17,802 nt of DNA from Candidatus Pacearchaeota archaeon (GTDB lineage Archaea > Nanobdellota > Nanobdellia > Pacearchaeales > GW2011-AR1): the NCBI GenBank assembly GCA_016784085.1, contig JADHVH010000011.1, positions 1 through 17,802 of the forward strand, in the 5' to 3' direction. The position numbers and the translations under genes are program-made. Numbering within the stretch: the stretch's first letter is position 1; each line of letters begins with the position of its first letter. Shown one piece after another: positions 7,592 through 14,087 of this stretch. The notes beneath the pieces were generated by a model that was not told where the DNA came from, searched no databases, and saw only the letters and a list, made by a program, of their open reading frames with translations.

Positions 7592-8137
7592 CTATACTAC
7601 ATTTAAATATTTTTTTAATATACTACTAAATATAATTGATGCTAATAGGTAGAACCAAAACCAATTTAAAAATCCTAAAAATCTAGGATCTCCTATTGTA
7701 ATAAAAAAATCCATAAACCATCTGAACAATAAAATAAGAGGTATACCTGTATATGCAATTGCCCTCATGCTTAGCTTAAATGTTTTAGGAATAAATGCAA
7801 AACTCTTTTTTTGTAATTCCATTAATTTTGCAGGATCATTTTTATAGGTGTCCATTTCTTTTTGAAGAATTTTTTGTTCTTTTTTCATTTCCTTCAGAGT
7901 TTCCTGATCTGTAGCATATTTTTGAACAAGAGTCATAAAAACACTAATTAAAAAAACAATTATTGACATTCCAATAGTCAGATTCCACATAATTAAGGCC
8001 CCTATACTTGGATCCAGGATACTGTGAACAGAATTTTTTATTATTTCAATACTATCCCAAAGAAAGGCTATAGCTAGGGAAATAATCATAATATAAATAA
8101 TAGGTTTAAAATTACCCTCTTTTGCTTCTTTATCCAT
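7592..8137 (-). CDS. EMC3/TMCO1-type (DUF106) membrane insertase, Oxa1 superfamily
   Basis: A 181-residue integral membrane protein of the archaeal DUF106 group, relatives of EMC3, TMCO1 and YidC/Oxa1, which help insert proteins into the membrane. Hydrophobic stretches lie at about 11-30, 46-70, 122-144 and 153-175. The second and third are separated by a charged cytosolic coiled coil (about 74-114, rich in Lys/Glu with KEMKKEQKILQKEM), the feature thought to contact ribosomes in this family. It follows secY, as in many archaea, but without the adenylate kinase gene that often sits between them. A TTTAAA box 23 nt before its ATG suggests it can also be transcribed separately from the ribosomal operon. 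Confidence 0.88.
   Translation of the reverse strand: MDKEAKEGNFKPIIYIMIISLAIAFLWDSIEIIKNSVHSILDPSIGALIMWNLTIGMSIIVFLISVFMTLVQKYATDQETLKEMKKEQKILQKEMDTYKNDPAKLMELQKKSFAFIPKTFKLSMRAIAYTGIPLILLFRWFMDFFITIGDPRFLGFLNWFWFYLLASIIFSSILKKYLNVV
7602..7607 (-). promoter_or_regulatory. Putative TATA box (TTTAAA) for pfdA inside the EMC3-like gene
   Basis: TTTAAA lies 22 nt before the pfdA ATG at 7579, within the last codons of the EMC3-like gene (the part encoding KYLNVV). The distance matches the other candidate leaderless promoters in the window. Because the motif is also coding sequence here, the evidence is weaker than for intergenic copies. Confidence 0.38.
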
Positions 8138-8160
8138 GTTAACTTTAGTTTGTATTTGTT

Positions 8161-8166
8161 TTTAAA
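8161..8166 (-). promoter_or_regulatory. Putative TATA box (TTTAAA) for the EMC3-like gene
   Basis: TTTAAA lies in the 31-bp gap between the secY stop (8169-8171) and the EMC3-like ATG (8137), 23 nt upstream of that ATG. The gap is longer than any inside the ribosomal cluster and contains no Shine-Dalgarno sequence, both consistent with a separate leaderless transcript starting here. Confidence 0.5.
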
Positions 8167-8168
8167 TT

Positions 8169-9608
8169 CTAACCTTCAATGAATTTTCTAAATTTGGAAT
8201 TCATTTCCATTGTATGTTGCTCACTAATATTCTTATAAAATTGGAACATGATCATAATTACTAATAATATAGATGTTCCTGAAACAAGTGCTCCAAGTAA
8301 ATCTGTTATTGAAGCTAAAATACCAATAGCTATACCACCCATAACTGTTAGAGGCATAATATATCTATCTAAAATACTTTCCAATACTCTAACATCTTGT
8401 CTAAATCCTGCTATTTGTAGGCCTGAAGATGCAATTTTATGTGCTTGAGCTTTAGCATTCATTTCAGAATTTTTAACCCAGAATATAGCAAATAATGTTG
8501 AGAAGATTACAAAGAAAATTAAGTGTGTTAAACCTTGGATCAAATATCTTGGTAAGAATCCTCCTCTAATTACTAATTCCATTAAATTAGTTGATCCTAA
8601 CCAAAATGCTAACCCACTTATTGCCTGTCCATCAATAAATCTTCCTAACCAGGTAAAATGAGAGGCCATCTTAGCAGAACCTGTACAAATTCCATCTTGA
8701 ATTAAACAAGGCATTGCAGCATTTTCAATAATTCCTCCAAATAACTGAAGATTAGCTATTAGGGCTGCAGTAAAGATAACAGGGATTACAGAGGCATAGA
8801 AGAAAGATAGGGGCCATTTAATACCATATCCTCTAACTCTCCCAAATGAAAGTGGAATTTCAACTTTTAAAGATTGAGTCCAAATAACAACTAAGAAAAT
8901 CAATAAAGTGATTAATATTGTAGCACCTGCAGAAACAAGTTCAATACTTGAACCATTTATTAAAGATTGAATAAATACAAAAACTTTTCCAGAACAAGGA
9001 GTTCCAGTAAAATCAACTAAACAGTTCCTACCTTGTTGATTAATAAATTGAAATGCACTTGTGAATAATCTCCAACTAATTCCAGCTCCAATGAATAAAC
9101 TTACTCCTGATCCAAAACCCCATTTATTAGAAACTTCATCCATATAGAAAATCATAATTCCTCCTAATATTAATTGAAATATTACTAGTCCTGCAAATCC
9201 TTCTGCAGCTTGTAGACCCTGCATCATAACATAAATTAGAGCTTCAAATATAATGAAGAAAAAGACTAGCAATTTCTGAATTCCCATAAAGAATTTTCTT
9301 CCTTCTTCTGTAGATTGATCAATACTTATTATTCCTGCTCCAGAAAGAAGTTGAAGAATAATAGATGCCATTACAATTGGCCCAATACCTAAAGAAATAA
9401 TACTTCCAAATTCAGTACCAAGTATAACTGCTAAATATTCAAATCTAGCTAAGGCATTAAAAGATAAACCAAATAAAGGAATATTTGCTAAAACAAAAAA
9501 TGCAAGGAGAATAATAGATGTCCATTTAAATTTTGTTTTAAAATCAACCTTTTTTTCATCAGGTTTTTTAACTTCTGGAATAAAATTAAAAATTTTTCTT
9601 AAATCCAT
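8169..9608 (-). CDS. secY: Preprotein translocase subunit SecY
   Basis: A 479-residue channel-forming subunit of the Sec translocon with ten predicted membrane helices. It passes secreted proteins across, and membrane proteins into, the cytoplasmic membrane, docking with the ribosome through cytosolic loops. The helix 6-7 loop contains FGRVRGYG (255-262) and the helix 8-9 loop contains FRQDVRVLESILDRYIMPLT (402-421); both are strongly conserved ribosome/SecA-facing archaeal SecY segments. The predicted outer loops contain C196/C205 and C301/C308, pairs that could form disulfides. Length is at the upper end for archaea. It starts 8 bp after the L15 stop and closes the tightly packed ribosomal operon, its standard archaeal position. 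Confidence 0.97.
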   Translation of the reverse strand: MDLRKIFNFIPEVKKPDEKKVDFKTKFKWTSIILLAFFVLANIPLFGLSFNALARFEYLAVILGTEFGSIISLGIGPIVMASIILQLLSGAGIISIDQSTEEGRKFFMGIQKLLVFFFIIFEALIYVMMQGLQAAEGFAGLVIFQLILGGIMIFYMDEVSNKWGFGSGVSLFIGAGISWRLFTSAFQFINQQGRNCLVDFTGTPCSGKVFVFIQSLINGSSIELVSAGATILITLLIFLVVIWTQSLKVEIPLSFGRVRGYGIKWPLSFFYASVIPVIFTAALIANLQLFGGIIENAAMPCLIQDGICTGSAKMASHFTWLGRFIDGQAISGLAFWLGSTNLMELVIRGGFLPRYLIQGLTHLIFFVIFSTLFAIFWVKNSEMNAKAQAHKIASSGLQIAGFRQDVRVLESILDRYIMPLTVMGGIAIGILASITDLLGALVSGTSILLVIMIMFQFYKNISEQHTMEMNSKFRKFIEG

Positions 9609-9616
9609 TTTGGACT

Positions 9617-10111
9617 TTACTCTTTATTAGCTATAACAGGTTTTTTGGTCTTATTAATCTTTTTCATAATTTCTATTTCTCCACCTGCTTTTTTTATTTT
9701 AGTAATAGCTGTTTTTGAAGCTTCCTTAGCCTTAATGATTAATTTATCTGTTATTTCTCCTCTGCCCAGAATTTTGTATTTTTTTAGATTTATTTCAAAT
9801 GAACTACCTGATTTTTTAGCAATTCCTTTTTTAATATATGTTTCAAGATTTAATTGTATTTGACCTAGATTTATTCTTGGTCTAGTATCTCTTTTAGTGC
9901 CTCTACTTGTGACACCTTGTTTACCAAAATATTTATTTCCATATAACTTAATCATTAATGTTTTTTTATGATCTGCTCTTTTTCCACTACCAGATAATCC
10001 TTTTCCACCATGATGCCCACTACCTTTTCTACTTTTTCTAGAACCTGCTCCATGAGTTCCCATTTTTCGTCCATGCATTCTTGAAGATTTTGTTCTTTTT
10101 TTAACATTCAT
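9617..10111 (-). CDS. rpl15: Large-subunit ribosomal protein uL15
   Basis: A 164-residue archaeal L15, an assembly and rRNA-binding protein of the 50S subunit. The basic Gly-rich N-terminal arm (RMHGRKMGTHGAGSRKSRKG, about residues 11-30, then HHGGKGLSGSG) is the diagnostic extended tail that threads into rRNA. I place the start at the ATG 10111-10109, one base after the L30 stop. A longer frame beginning at 10138 would overlap L30 by 26 bp and add the residues MSYSKGCCK, which are not L15-like. A GGATG about 9 nt upstream of the chosen ATG is a weak Shine-Dalgarno candidate. The C-terminal domain, with ILGRGEITDKLIIKAKEASKTA, is normal. Confidence 0.93.
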   Translation of the reverse strand: MNVKKRTKSSRMHGRKMGTHGAGSRKSRKGSGHHGGKGLSGSGKRADHKKTLMIKLYGNKYFGKQGVTSRGTKRDTRPRINLGQIQLNLETYIKKGIAKKSGSSFEINLKKYKILGRGEITDKLIIKAKEASKTAITKIKKAGGEIEIMKKINKTKKPVIANKE

Positions 10112-10112
10112 T

Positions 10113-10466
10113 TTACAACATCCTTTGGAGTAACTCATTTAATTTCTTTTTATGATTTCCTAAAACACCTTTAGGATAATGAACTTTACTCTTGATTCCA
10201 CCTCTTGGAGGATGTAATCTAAAAAATGGTTTTAATTTTCCATCAACATCTTTTATTCCTCTTTTTTGAATAAGTTCTTTTTTAAGATCTTCACTTATTT
10301 CTCCATAGGCTACAAAATCTTTAACTTTTTTGATCATTCCTAAATTAACTGCTGTAGGTTCTAAAAGTACACAAGCATATTTTTTTCTAATTCTAAGCCT
10401 ATAAAGAGTATCTGTTATTTCTTTTTTAATTCCTACTTGACCTTTTATTCTTATTACGCATATCAT
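10113..10466 (-). CDS. rpl30: Large-subunit ribosomal protein uL30 (short form)
   Basis: A 117-residue L30. Archaeal L30 proteins are usually about 150 residues. The N-terminal ferredoxin-like core (ICVIRIKGQVGIKKEITDTL, then LGMIKKVKDFVAYGEI at 42-57) and the C-terminal segment LKPFFRLHPPRGG (78-90) are both well conserved. The archaeal insertion that normally separates RG from LKP/FRLHPPRGG (roughly 35 residues) is reduced to IKDVDGK (71-77). The frame is intact and flanked by conserved sequence, so this looks like a genuine compact form rather than a frameshift. It overlaps S5 by 4 bp and is followed after 1 bp by L15. An AAGAGG element lies before its start. Confidence 0.93.
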   Translation of the reverse strand: MICVIRIKGQVGIKKEITDTLYRLRIRKKYACVLLEPTAVNLGMIKKVKDFVAYGEISEDLKKELIQKRGIKDVDGKLKPFFRLHPPRGGIKSKVHYPKGVLGNHKKKLNELLQRML

Positions 10467-11158
10467 TGTGAATTTACCTCTTGATTAGTATTTTCTAATG
10501 CCTTCATACATGCTTTGGCAAAATTGAATGTTGTCCTTTGTTTTCCAAAGGTTTTACTATAGATGTCTTTTATTCCAACAAGTTTTAATATTTTTTTTAA
10601 TTCATCTGCTACTGCTAATCCTGTTCCCGGAGGTGCAGGCATTAAGATCACTCTAACACTTCCAGATTTTCCTTCTACCTTAAATGGAATACTGGTATTT
10701 CCACCTCCAACACTATCAAAACTACCATCTCCTAGAGCAACTTTAATTACATTTAGTTTAGCTTTTCTAAGGGCCTTATCTCTTGCAGGAAGAGTTTCTT
10801 TAGATTTTCCAAATCCAATTCCAACATGACCATTACCATCACCCACAACTGCTAATGCAGAGAATGTTGCAACATTTCCTTCTTTGGTTTTTCTTTGAGT
10901 AGTTCTCCATGCTCTTCTTTTTCCACCACCAAATTTACCTTTAGATTGCCCCATTGAAATTAAATCAGATTCAACCTTTATTAGTGAATCAATTATCTCT
11001 GGTTCTAGTATTTTTTCATTTTTATCTAGAATTTCATCTATTGTTTTTATTTTTCCGTCTTGAACATCTTTTCCTAGTTTTGTTTTAGGGTCCCAAGTAT
11101 CAAGAGGATTAACAACTTCTCTTGGAGGATATTTTCTTTTTTTATCAAATTTTTTCAT
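10463..11158 (-). CDS. rps5: Small-subunit ribosomal protein uS5
   Basis: A 231-residue archaeal S5, a 30S protein at the mRNA entry side involved in decoding fidelity. The N-terminal archaeal/eukaryotic segment (PPREVVNPLDTWDPKTKLGK, 11-30) precedes the double-stranded-RNA-binding-like domain (FSALAVVGDGNGHVGIGFGK, 99-118). The C-terminal domain contains SIPFKVEGKSGSVRVILMPA (156-175) and PPGTGLAV. Length is usual for the archaeal form. It starts 1 bp after the L18 stop and overlaps L30 by 4 bp. Many homologues carry cysteines in the GGGNTSIPFKVEGKSGSV region; here there are none, a minor substitution. Confidence 0.96.
   Translation of the reverse strand: MKKFDKKRKYPPREVVNPLDTWDPKTKLGKDVQDGKIKTIDEILDKNEKILEPEIIDSLIKVESDLISMGQSKGKFGGGKRRAWRTTQRKTKEGNVATFSALAVVGDGNGHVGIGFGKSKETLPARDKALRKAKLNVIKVALGDGSFDSVGGGNTSIPFKVEGKSGSVRVILMPAPPGTGLAVADELKKILKLVGIKDIYSKTFGKQRTTFNFAKACMKALENTNQEVNSQ
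10476..10482 (-). promoter_or_regulatory. Shine-Dalgarno-like site for L30
   Basis: AAGAGGT on the minus strand lies 9-10 nt before the L30 ATG at 10466, inside the 3' end of S5. It would allow initiation on the polycistronic mRNA where the two genes overlap. Confidence 0.45.
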
Positions 11159-11159
11159 T

Positions 11160-11654
11160 TTATTGTTTTTCTATTTCTGATTTAATTTTTGAAAATGTTG
11201 TTGAAAAGTCTTTCTTCATATGTTTTCCAGAAATTCTATCTTCTTCTGGAAGAACTTTTTCATTACATTCTATTTTTATTCCTGCATCTAAAATTCCCTT
11301 GACAAAAGCATACATTTTTGTTTTATTAAGTGAACGGATCATTCCAAAATCAATAATTGGGGATTTTATTTTATTTTTTTCTATTTTCCTACCAAGTAAT
11401 AACCCTGTTAAATATGCTGCTGAGAGTGATTTTAAACTTCCAGTTAATTCTTTTGGCCATCCATAGTTTAATAATTCTTTTGAATGAGCACCAAACTCTA
11501 TTTTATCCTGGGCATTTTCACTTGTTACACATTGGCTAATAATATATTTATTTGTTTTTCTAAATACAATTCTTGGAGAATCACTTTTTAAAAGTCTGAT
11601 TCTTTTGGCATAGTCTGTTTTATTTTCTCTTCTTCTTCTTTTTGTTATTTTCAT
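11160..11654 (-). CDS. rpl18: Large-subunit ribosomal protein uL18
   Basis: A 164-residue archaeal L18, which binds 5S rRNA in the central protuberance with L5. The N-terminus has RRRRENKTDYAKRIRLLKS (6-24), followed by PRIVFRKTNKYIISQ, AAYLTGLLLGRK and the EEDRISGKH motif near 136-144, all diagnostic of the archaeal/eukaryotic form. It is about 25-30 residues shorter than common archaeal versions because the C-terminal tail after EEDRI is reduced. It overlaps L19e by 4 bp (ATGA) and has a clear GGAGG upstream. Confidence 0.95.
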   Translation of the reverse strand: MKITKRRRRENKTDYAKRIRLLKSDSPRIVFRKTNKYIISQCVTSENAQDKIEFGAHSKELLNYGWPKELTGSLKSLSAAYLTGLLLGRKIEKNKIKSPIIDFGMIRSLNKTKMYAFVKGILDAGIKIECNEKVLPEEDRISGKHMKKDFSTTFSKIKSEIEKQ

Positions 11655-12058
11655 TTCCTTAATCCTCCAATATATTCTTTTAAATGTCTTTTACTTCTAA
11701 ATATTTTGTTTCTTATCTTTTTTCTTATATCCACAATTTCTTCAGGTGAAAGAAGACCTTGTTTTTTCATTTCAGCAACATAGCTTCTTAACTTCCTAGT
11801 CATTATAACATAATCTCTTTTTCTAGTATTAACATTCTTTTTTATTTTTCCTGGACCTCTTTTTCTAGTTCTTTTTTCAACTTTACTTCTTCCTGATTTT
11901 TCTTTAATTAAAATAGCTCCTTCTTCATGAAGATCTTTAATATCTTGTCTTGTAATGGCTTCCTTTATTTCATTTAATCTCGATTTTACAAATAGTATTC
12001 TACCTTTTCCTACCTTCAATGTTCTTGTTGCTAAAGCTTTTTTCTTACCTAGATTCAT
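11651..12058 (-). CDS. rpl19e: Large-subunit ribosomal protein eL19
   Basis: A 135-residue L19e, a protein shared by archaea and eukaryotes but absent from bacteria; it bridges the subunits near the tunnel exit side. The helical N-terminal part has LGKKKALATRTLKVGKGRI (3-21) and the central basic stretch has KRTRKRGPGKIKKNVNTRKRD. It ends in the helical segment RKKIRNKIFRSKRHLKEYIGG. It is about 15 residues shorter than typical archaeal forms. It overlaps L32e and L18 by 4 bp each, so it is coupled on both sides. No Shine-Dalgarno sequence is seen before its ATG. Confidence 0.95.
   Translation of the reverse strand: MNLGKKKALATRTLKVGKGRILFVKSRLNEIKEAITRQDIKDLHEEGAILIKEKSGRSKVEKRTRKRGPGKIKKNVNTRKRDYVIMTRKLRSYVAEMKKQGLLSPEEIVDIRKKIRNKIFRSKRHLKEYIGGLRK
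11664..11668 (-). promoter_or_regulatory. Shine-Dalgarno site for L18 (GGAGG)
   Basis: A perfect GGAGG on the minus strand sits 9 nt before the L18 ATG at 11654, within the 3' end of L19e. It supports this start and internal initiation on the operon mRNA. Confidence 0.7.
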
Positions 12059-12414
12059 TTTTTCTTTATTTCTTTATTTAATTTTAAAAATTTTTCTGCA
12101 TTCAAATTTTTTAATTTGATCTTTTGTTTTTTTGCTTCTTCTGCAATTTCTATTTTTTTCTTTTTTCCAACCTTTCCAATCATAATAATATCTCCTTTGT
12201 TTATTTTTTGGAAATCTGATTTATTAAAAATGTAAAGAATTTTCTTTTCTTCTGAAGATGTTTTATAACCTATTTGGACTCTAGCAGGATATCCTCTTCT
12301 CTTCTCTCTCATTTTATTATCTCTACCAGTAGGTCTTCTCCAAATTTGTTTCTTTTTTCTTCCTTTACCTAGCTTAGAATATCTATTCCAAGTTCTTCTT
12401 AAAAATTTCACCAT
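12055..12414 (-). CDS. rpl32e: Large-subunit ribosomal protein eL32
   Basis: A 119-residue L32e, found only in archaea and eukaryotes. The diagnostic block FLRRTWNRYSKLGKGRKKKQ (4-23), then WRRPTGRDNKMREKRRGYPARVQIGYK, is intact. It lacks the long acidic N-terminal extension of halophile and euryarchaeal forms. Its ATG overlaps the L6 TAA by one base (TAATG), so reinitiation after L6 is likely. A GGGAG lies upstream. Confidence 0.95.
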   Translation of the reverse strand: MVKFLRRTWNRYSKLGKGRKKKQIWRRPTGRDNKMREKRRGYPARVQIGYKTSSEEKKILYIFNKSDFQKINKGDIIMIGKVGKKKKIEIAEEAKKQKIKLKNLNAEKFLKLNKEIKKK

Positions 12415-12956
12415 TATATCTCTCTCCCAGCTTTAATTGTCATAAATATTCCATCTTGGAAAACTCTTTTATCTCTTTTCTTTATTTTTGTTGCTTTTTC
12501 AAAGTTTGCAGCAGCTTGCCCTGCAGATTCTTTATTTATAGAAGTAATGGTAATCATTTGCCCATCTATTTTCACTTCAACATCCTGATGAATTTTAACT
12601 TTTCTAGGAATTTTTTCACCTAAGAAATTTTTTATTGTAGCTTCTTTTCCTTGAAGATCCACAGTTATTGGAAAATGACTAAAACATATTTTTAATTGAT
12701 ATTCAAACTTATTTTGAACTCCAAGAATCATATTTCTTAAATGAGAAATCATAGTATTCATCATTTTTTTCTCTGTTTTAGTAGCTAGTTTAGAACTAAT
12801 GATAATATTATTGTCTTTTATTTCAAAATTTATTTTATTTACATGAATATTTTTTTTATTTTCACCTTCGGGGCCTTTTACAGTAATTATATCTGAATCT
12901 ATTTTTACTTCAACTCCTTCCGGAATTTCAATTTGTTCTAAAAGATCTTTTTTCAT
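12414..12956 (-). CDS. rpl6: Large-subunit ribosomal protein uL6
   Basis: A 180-residue archaeal L6 at the base of the L7/L12 stalk near the sarcin-ricin loop. It has two repeated L6 domains. The first opens IEIPEGVEVKIDSDIITVKGPEG (about 9-31) and the second contains GEKIPRKVKIHQDVEVKIDGQMITI (about 113-137). The C-terminal FQDGIFMTIKAGR is the family ending. Length is normal. Its ATG overlaps the S8 stop by one base. Confidence 0.96.
   Translation of the reverse strand: MKKDLLEQIEIPEGVEVKIDSDIITVKGPEGENKKNIHVNKINFEIKDNNIIISSKLATKTEKKMMNTMISHLRNMILGVQNKFEYQLKICFSHFPITVDLQGKEATIKNFLGEKIPRKVKIHQDVEVKIDGQMITITSINKESAGQAAANFEKATKIKKRDKRVFQDGIFMTIKAGREI
12424..12428 (-). promoter_or_regulatory. 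Shine-Dalgarno site for L32e (GGGAG)
   Basis: GGGAG followed by AGAGAT on the minus strand lies 9 nt before the L32e ATG at 12414, within the last codons of L6. Confidence 0.5.
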
Positions 12957-13336
12957 TAGTAAAAATAAGCTATTAAACTTCCTCCAATTTTTTCCTCTAC
13001 AGCTTCTTCATGAGTTAATAACCCTTTATTTGTAGATATTATAACTGTCCCAACATCTCTTGCGGGTAAGAATCGTCTTCTATATTTTTCTATTTGAGAA
13101 AGATTTACAGTAAACCTTGGTTTTATAGATCTACAATCAAATAATTTTCCAATAGAAATTTCAAGAGTTTTATCTTTACTATTTATTTTATATTTCTTTA
13201 TTGCACCTTTTTGTTTCATGATTTTTAGAACTTCGATTAAAAGATTTGAAATTCTCTTTATCTCTATGTTTTCTTTTCTTGCTTTTTTAGCATTTTTTAT
13301 CATGTTTAGTGCATCTGCAACTATATCGTGTGACAT
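12956..13336 (-). CDS. rps8: Small-subunit ribosomal protein uS8
   Basis: A 126-residue archaeal S8, which binds the central domain of 16S rRNA early in 30S assembly. It starts DIVADALNMIKNAKKARK (4-21), the standard N-terminus. It carries the C-terminal RFLPARDVGTVIISTNKGLLTHEEA segment (about 89-113) where the archaeal STSxGxxTHxEA signature falls. Length is close to the usual ~130. It begins 11 bp after the S14 stop, with a weak AGGA upstream. Confidence 0.96.
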   Translation of the reverse strand: MSHDIVADALNMIKNAKKARKENIEIKRISNLLIEVLKIMKQKGAIKKYKINSKDKTLEISIGKLFDCRSIKPRFTVNLSQIEKYRRRFLPARDVGTVIISTNKGLLTHEEAVEEKIGGSLIAYFY

Positions 13337-13347
13337 TTTTATTTTTC

Positions 13348-13578
13348 CTAGCTATATTTTTTAAATCCGATTTCTACAGCAACTTCTCTAAAACAGTGTC
13401 TGCATAGGTTTAAGCCATATGATTTAATGTGTGCTCCAAATCTACCGCATCTTTCACATTTATTCACAGCTATACCAATTTTTCTATCCTTTGGTTTACA
13501 GTGTTTCAGAAATTTTGCCTTAACTTCCGGTTTGTTGTTTAATTGTTTAAGTATTTTTTTCCAATCGCTTGCTGTCAT
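13348..13578 (-). CDS. rps14: Small-subunit ribosomal protein uS14, zinc-binding, N-terminally extended
   Basis: A 76-residue S14 of the 30S head. The zinc ribbon is intact: C41, C44, C59 and C62 in CERCG and CRHCF, followed by the conserved REVAVEIGFKKYS end. Archaeal S14 is usually 50-56 residues, so about 20 residues at the N-terminus (MTASDWKKILKQLNNKP) are extra. The ATG sits one base after the L5 stop and the next Met codon is not in the frame upstream of the zinc ribbon, so the extension is likely real. Confidence 0.95.
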   Translation of the reverse strand: MTASDWKKILKQLNNKPEVKAKFLKHCKPKDRKIGIAVNKCERCGRFGAHIKSYGLNLCRHCFREVAVEIGFKKYS

Positions 13579-13579
13579 T

Positions 13580-14086
13580 TTATATAAACTCTGTTTTAAA
13601 AGTTTCCTCCATGAATTTTATTATTTCTTCTCTAGAAATTATTTGTTTTTTTGGTATTTTTCCTTTCTTTATTTTTTTTAGTTTAACTCTTCTTCCAGCT
13701 CTTTTGAACACAACTGTTACATCAAATCCTCTAATGCCTAATTCCCTATGATATTCCATTCCAGGAATTTCAATGTATTCTTTTATTCCAAATGAAAAAT
13801 TATTCTCACTAACTTGCTTTTTCTTTAAAATATTATCAACAGTTTCTAACATTCTCCAAAGGAAAGTTTGAAGATCTTTTCTAATTGTTACAACTCCTCC
13901 TACTTCTAAATTAGGTCTTACATTTAATGAAGGAATTCTTTTATTGGATTTCATCTTTGCAACTTTTCTTCCAGTGACTATTTTTAATAATTCTACTCCC
14001 TTTTCAAGTTCTTCTGCAATTCCCCCTACACTTAGAACAACTTTTTCTATTTTTATATCTCTCATAATGTTATTTTTCTTTTCCAT
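13580..14086 (-). CDS. rpl5: Large-subunit ribosomal protein uL5
   Basis: A 168-residue archaeal L5, a 5S rRNA and central protuberance protein that contacts the P-site tRNA. The N-terminal MRDIKIEKVVLSVGG (8-22) is the usual start of the domain. IRKDLQTFLWRMLETVDN follows mid-protein, and FGIKEYIEIPGMEY plus LGIRGFDVTVVFKRAGRR toward the C-terminus are conserved archaeal blocks. The frame could begin at Met1 (14086) or Met8 (14065). I keep 14086 because it lies one base after the S4e stop, as with neighbouring genes, and archaeal L5 often has a few residues before MRxIxIEKV. Confidence 0.95.
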   Translation of the reverse strand: MEKKNNIMRDIKIEKVVLSVGGIAEELEKGVELLKIVTGRKVAKMKSNKRIPSLNVRPNLEVGGVVTIRKDLQTFLWRMLETVDNILKKKQVSENNFSFGIKEYIEIPGMEYHRELGIRGFDVTVVFKRAGRRVKLKKIKKGKIPKKQIISREEIIKFMEETFKTEFI

Positions 14087-14087
14087 T

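Noticed and set aside
10112..10138. Longer L15 frame starting at 10138
   Set aside because: The extra MSYSKGCCK is not L15-like and overlaps L30 by 26 bp; the ATG at 10111 abuts the L30 stop and begins the normal basic tail.
11122..11466. 114-residue open frame on the plus strand
   Set aside because: It is the reverse complement of S5 and L18 coding sequence, Phe/Ser/Leu-rich as expected for antisense of Lys/Glu-rich genes, with no family features.
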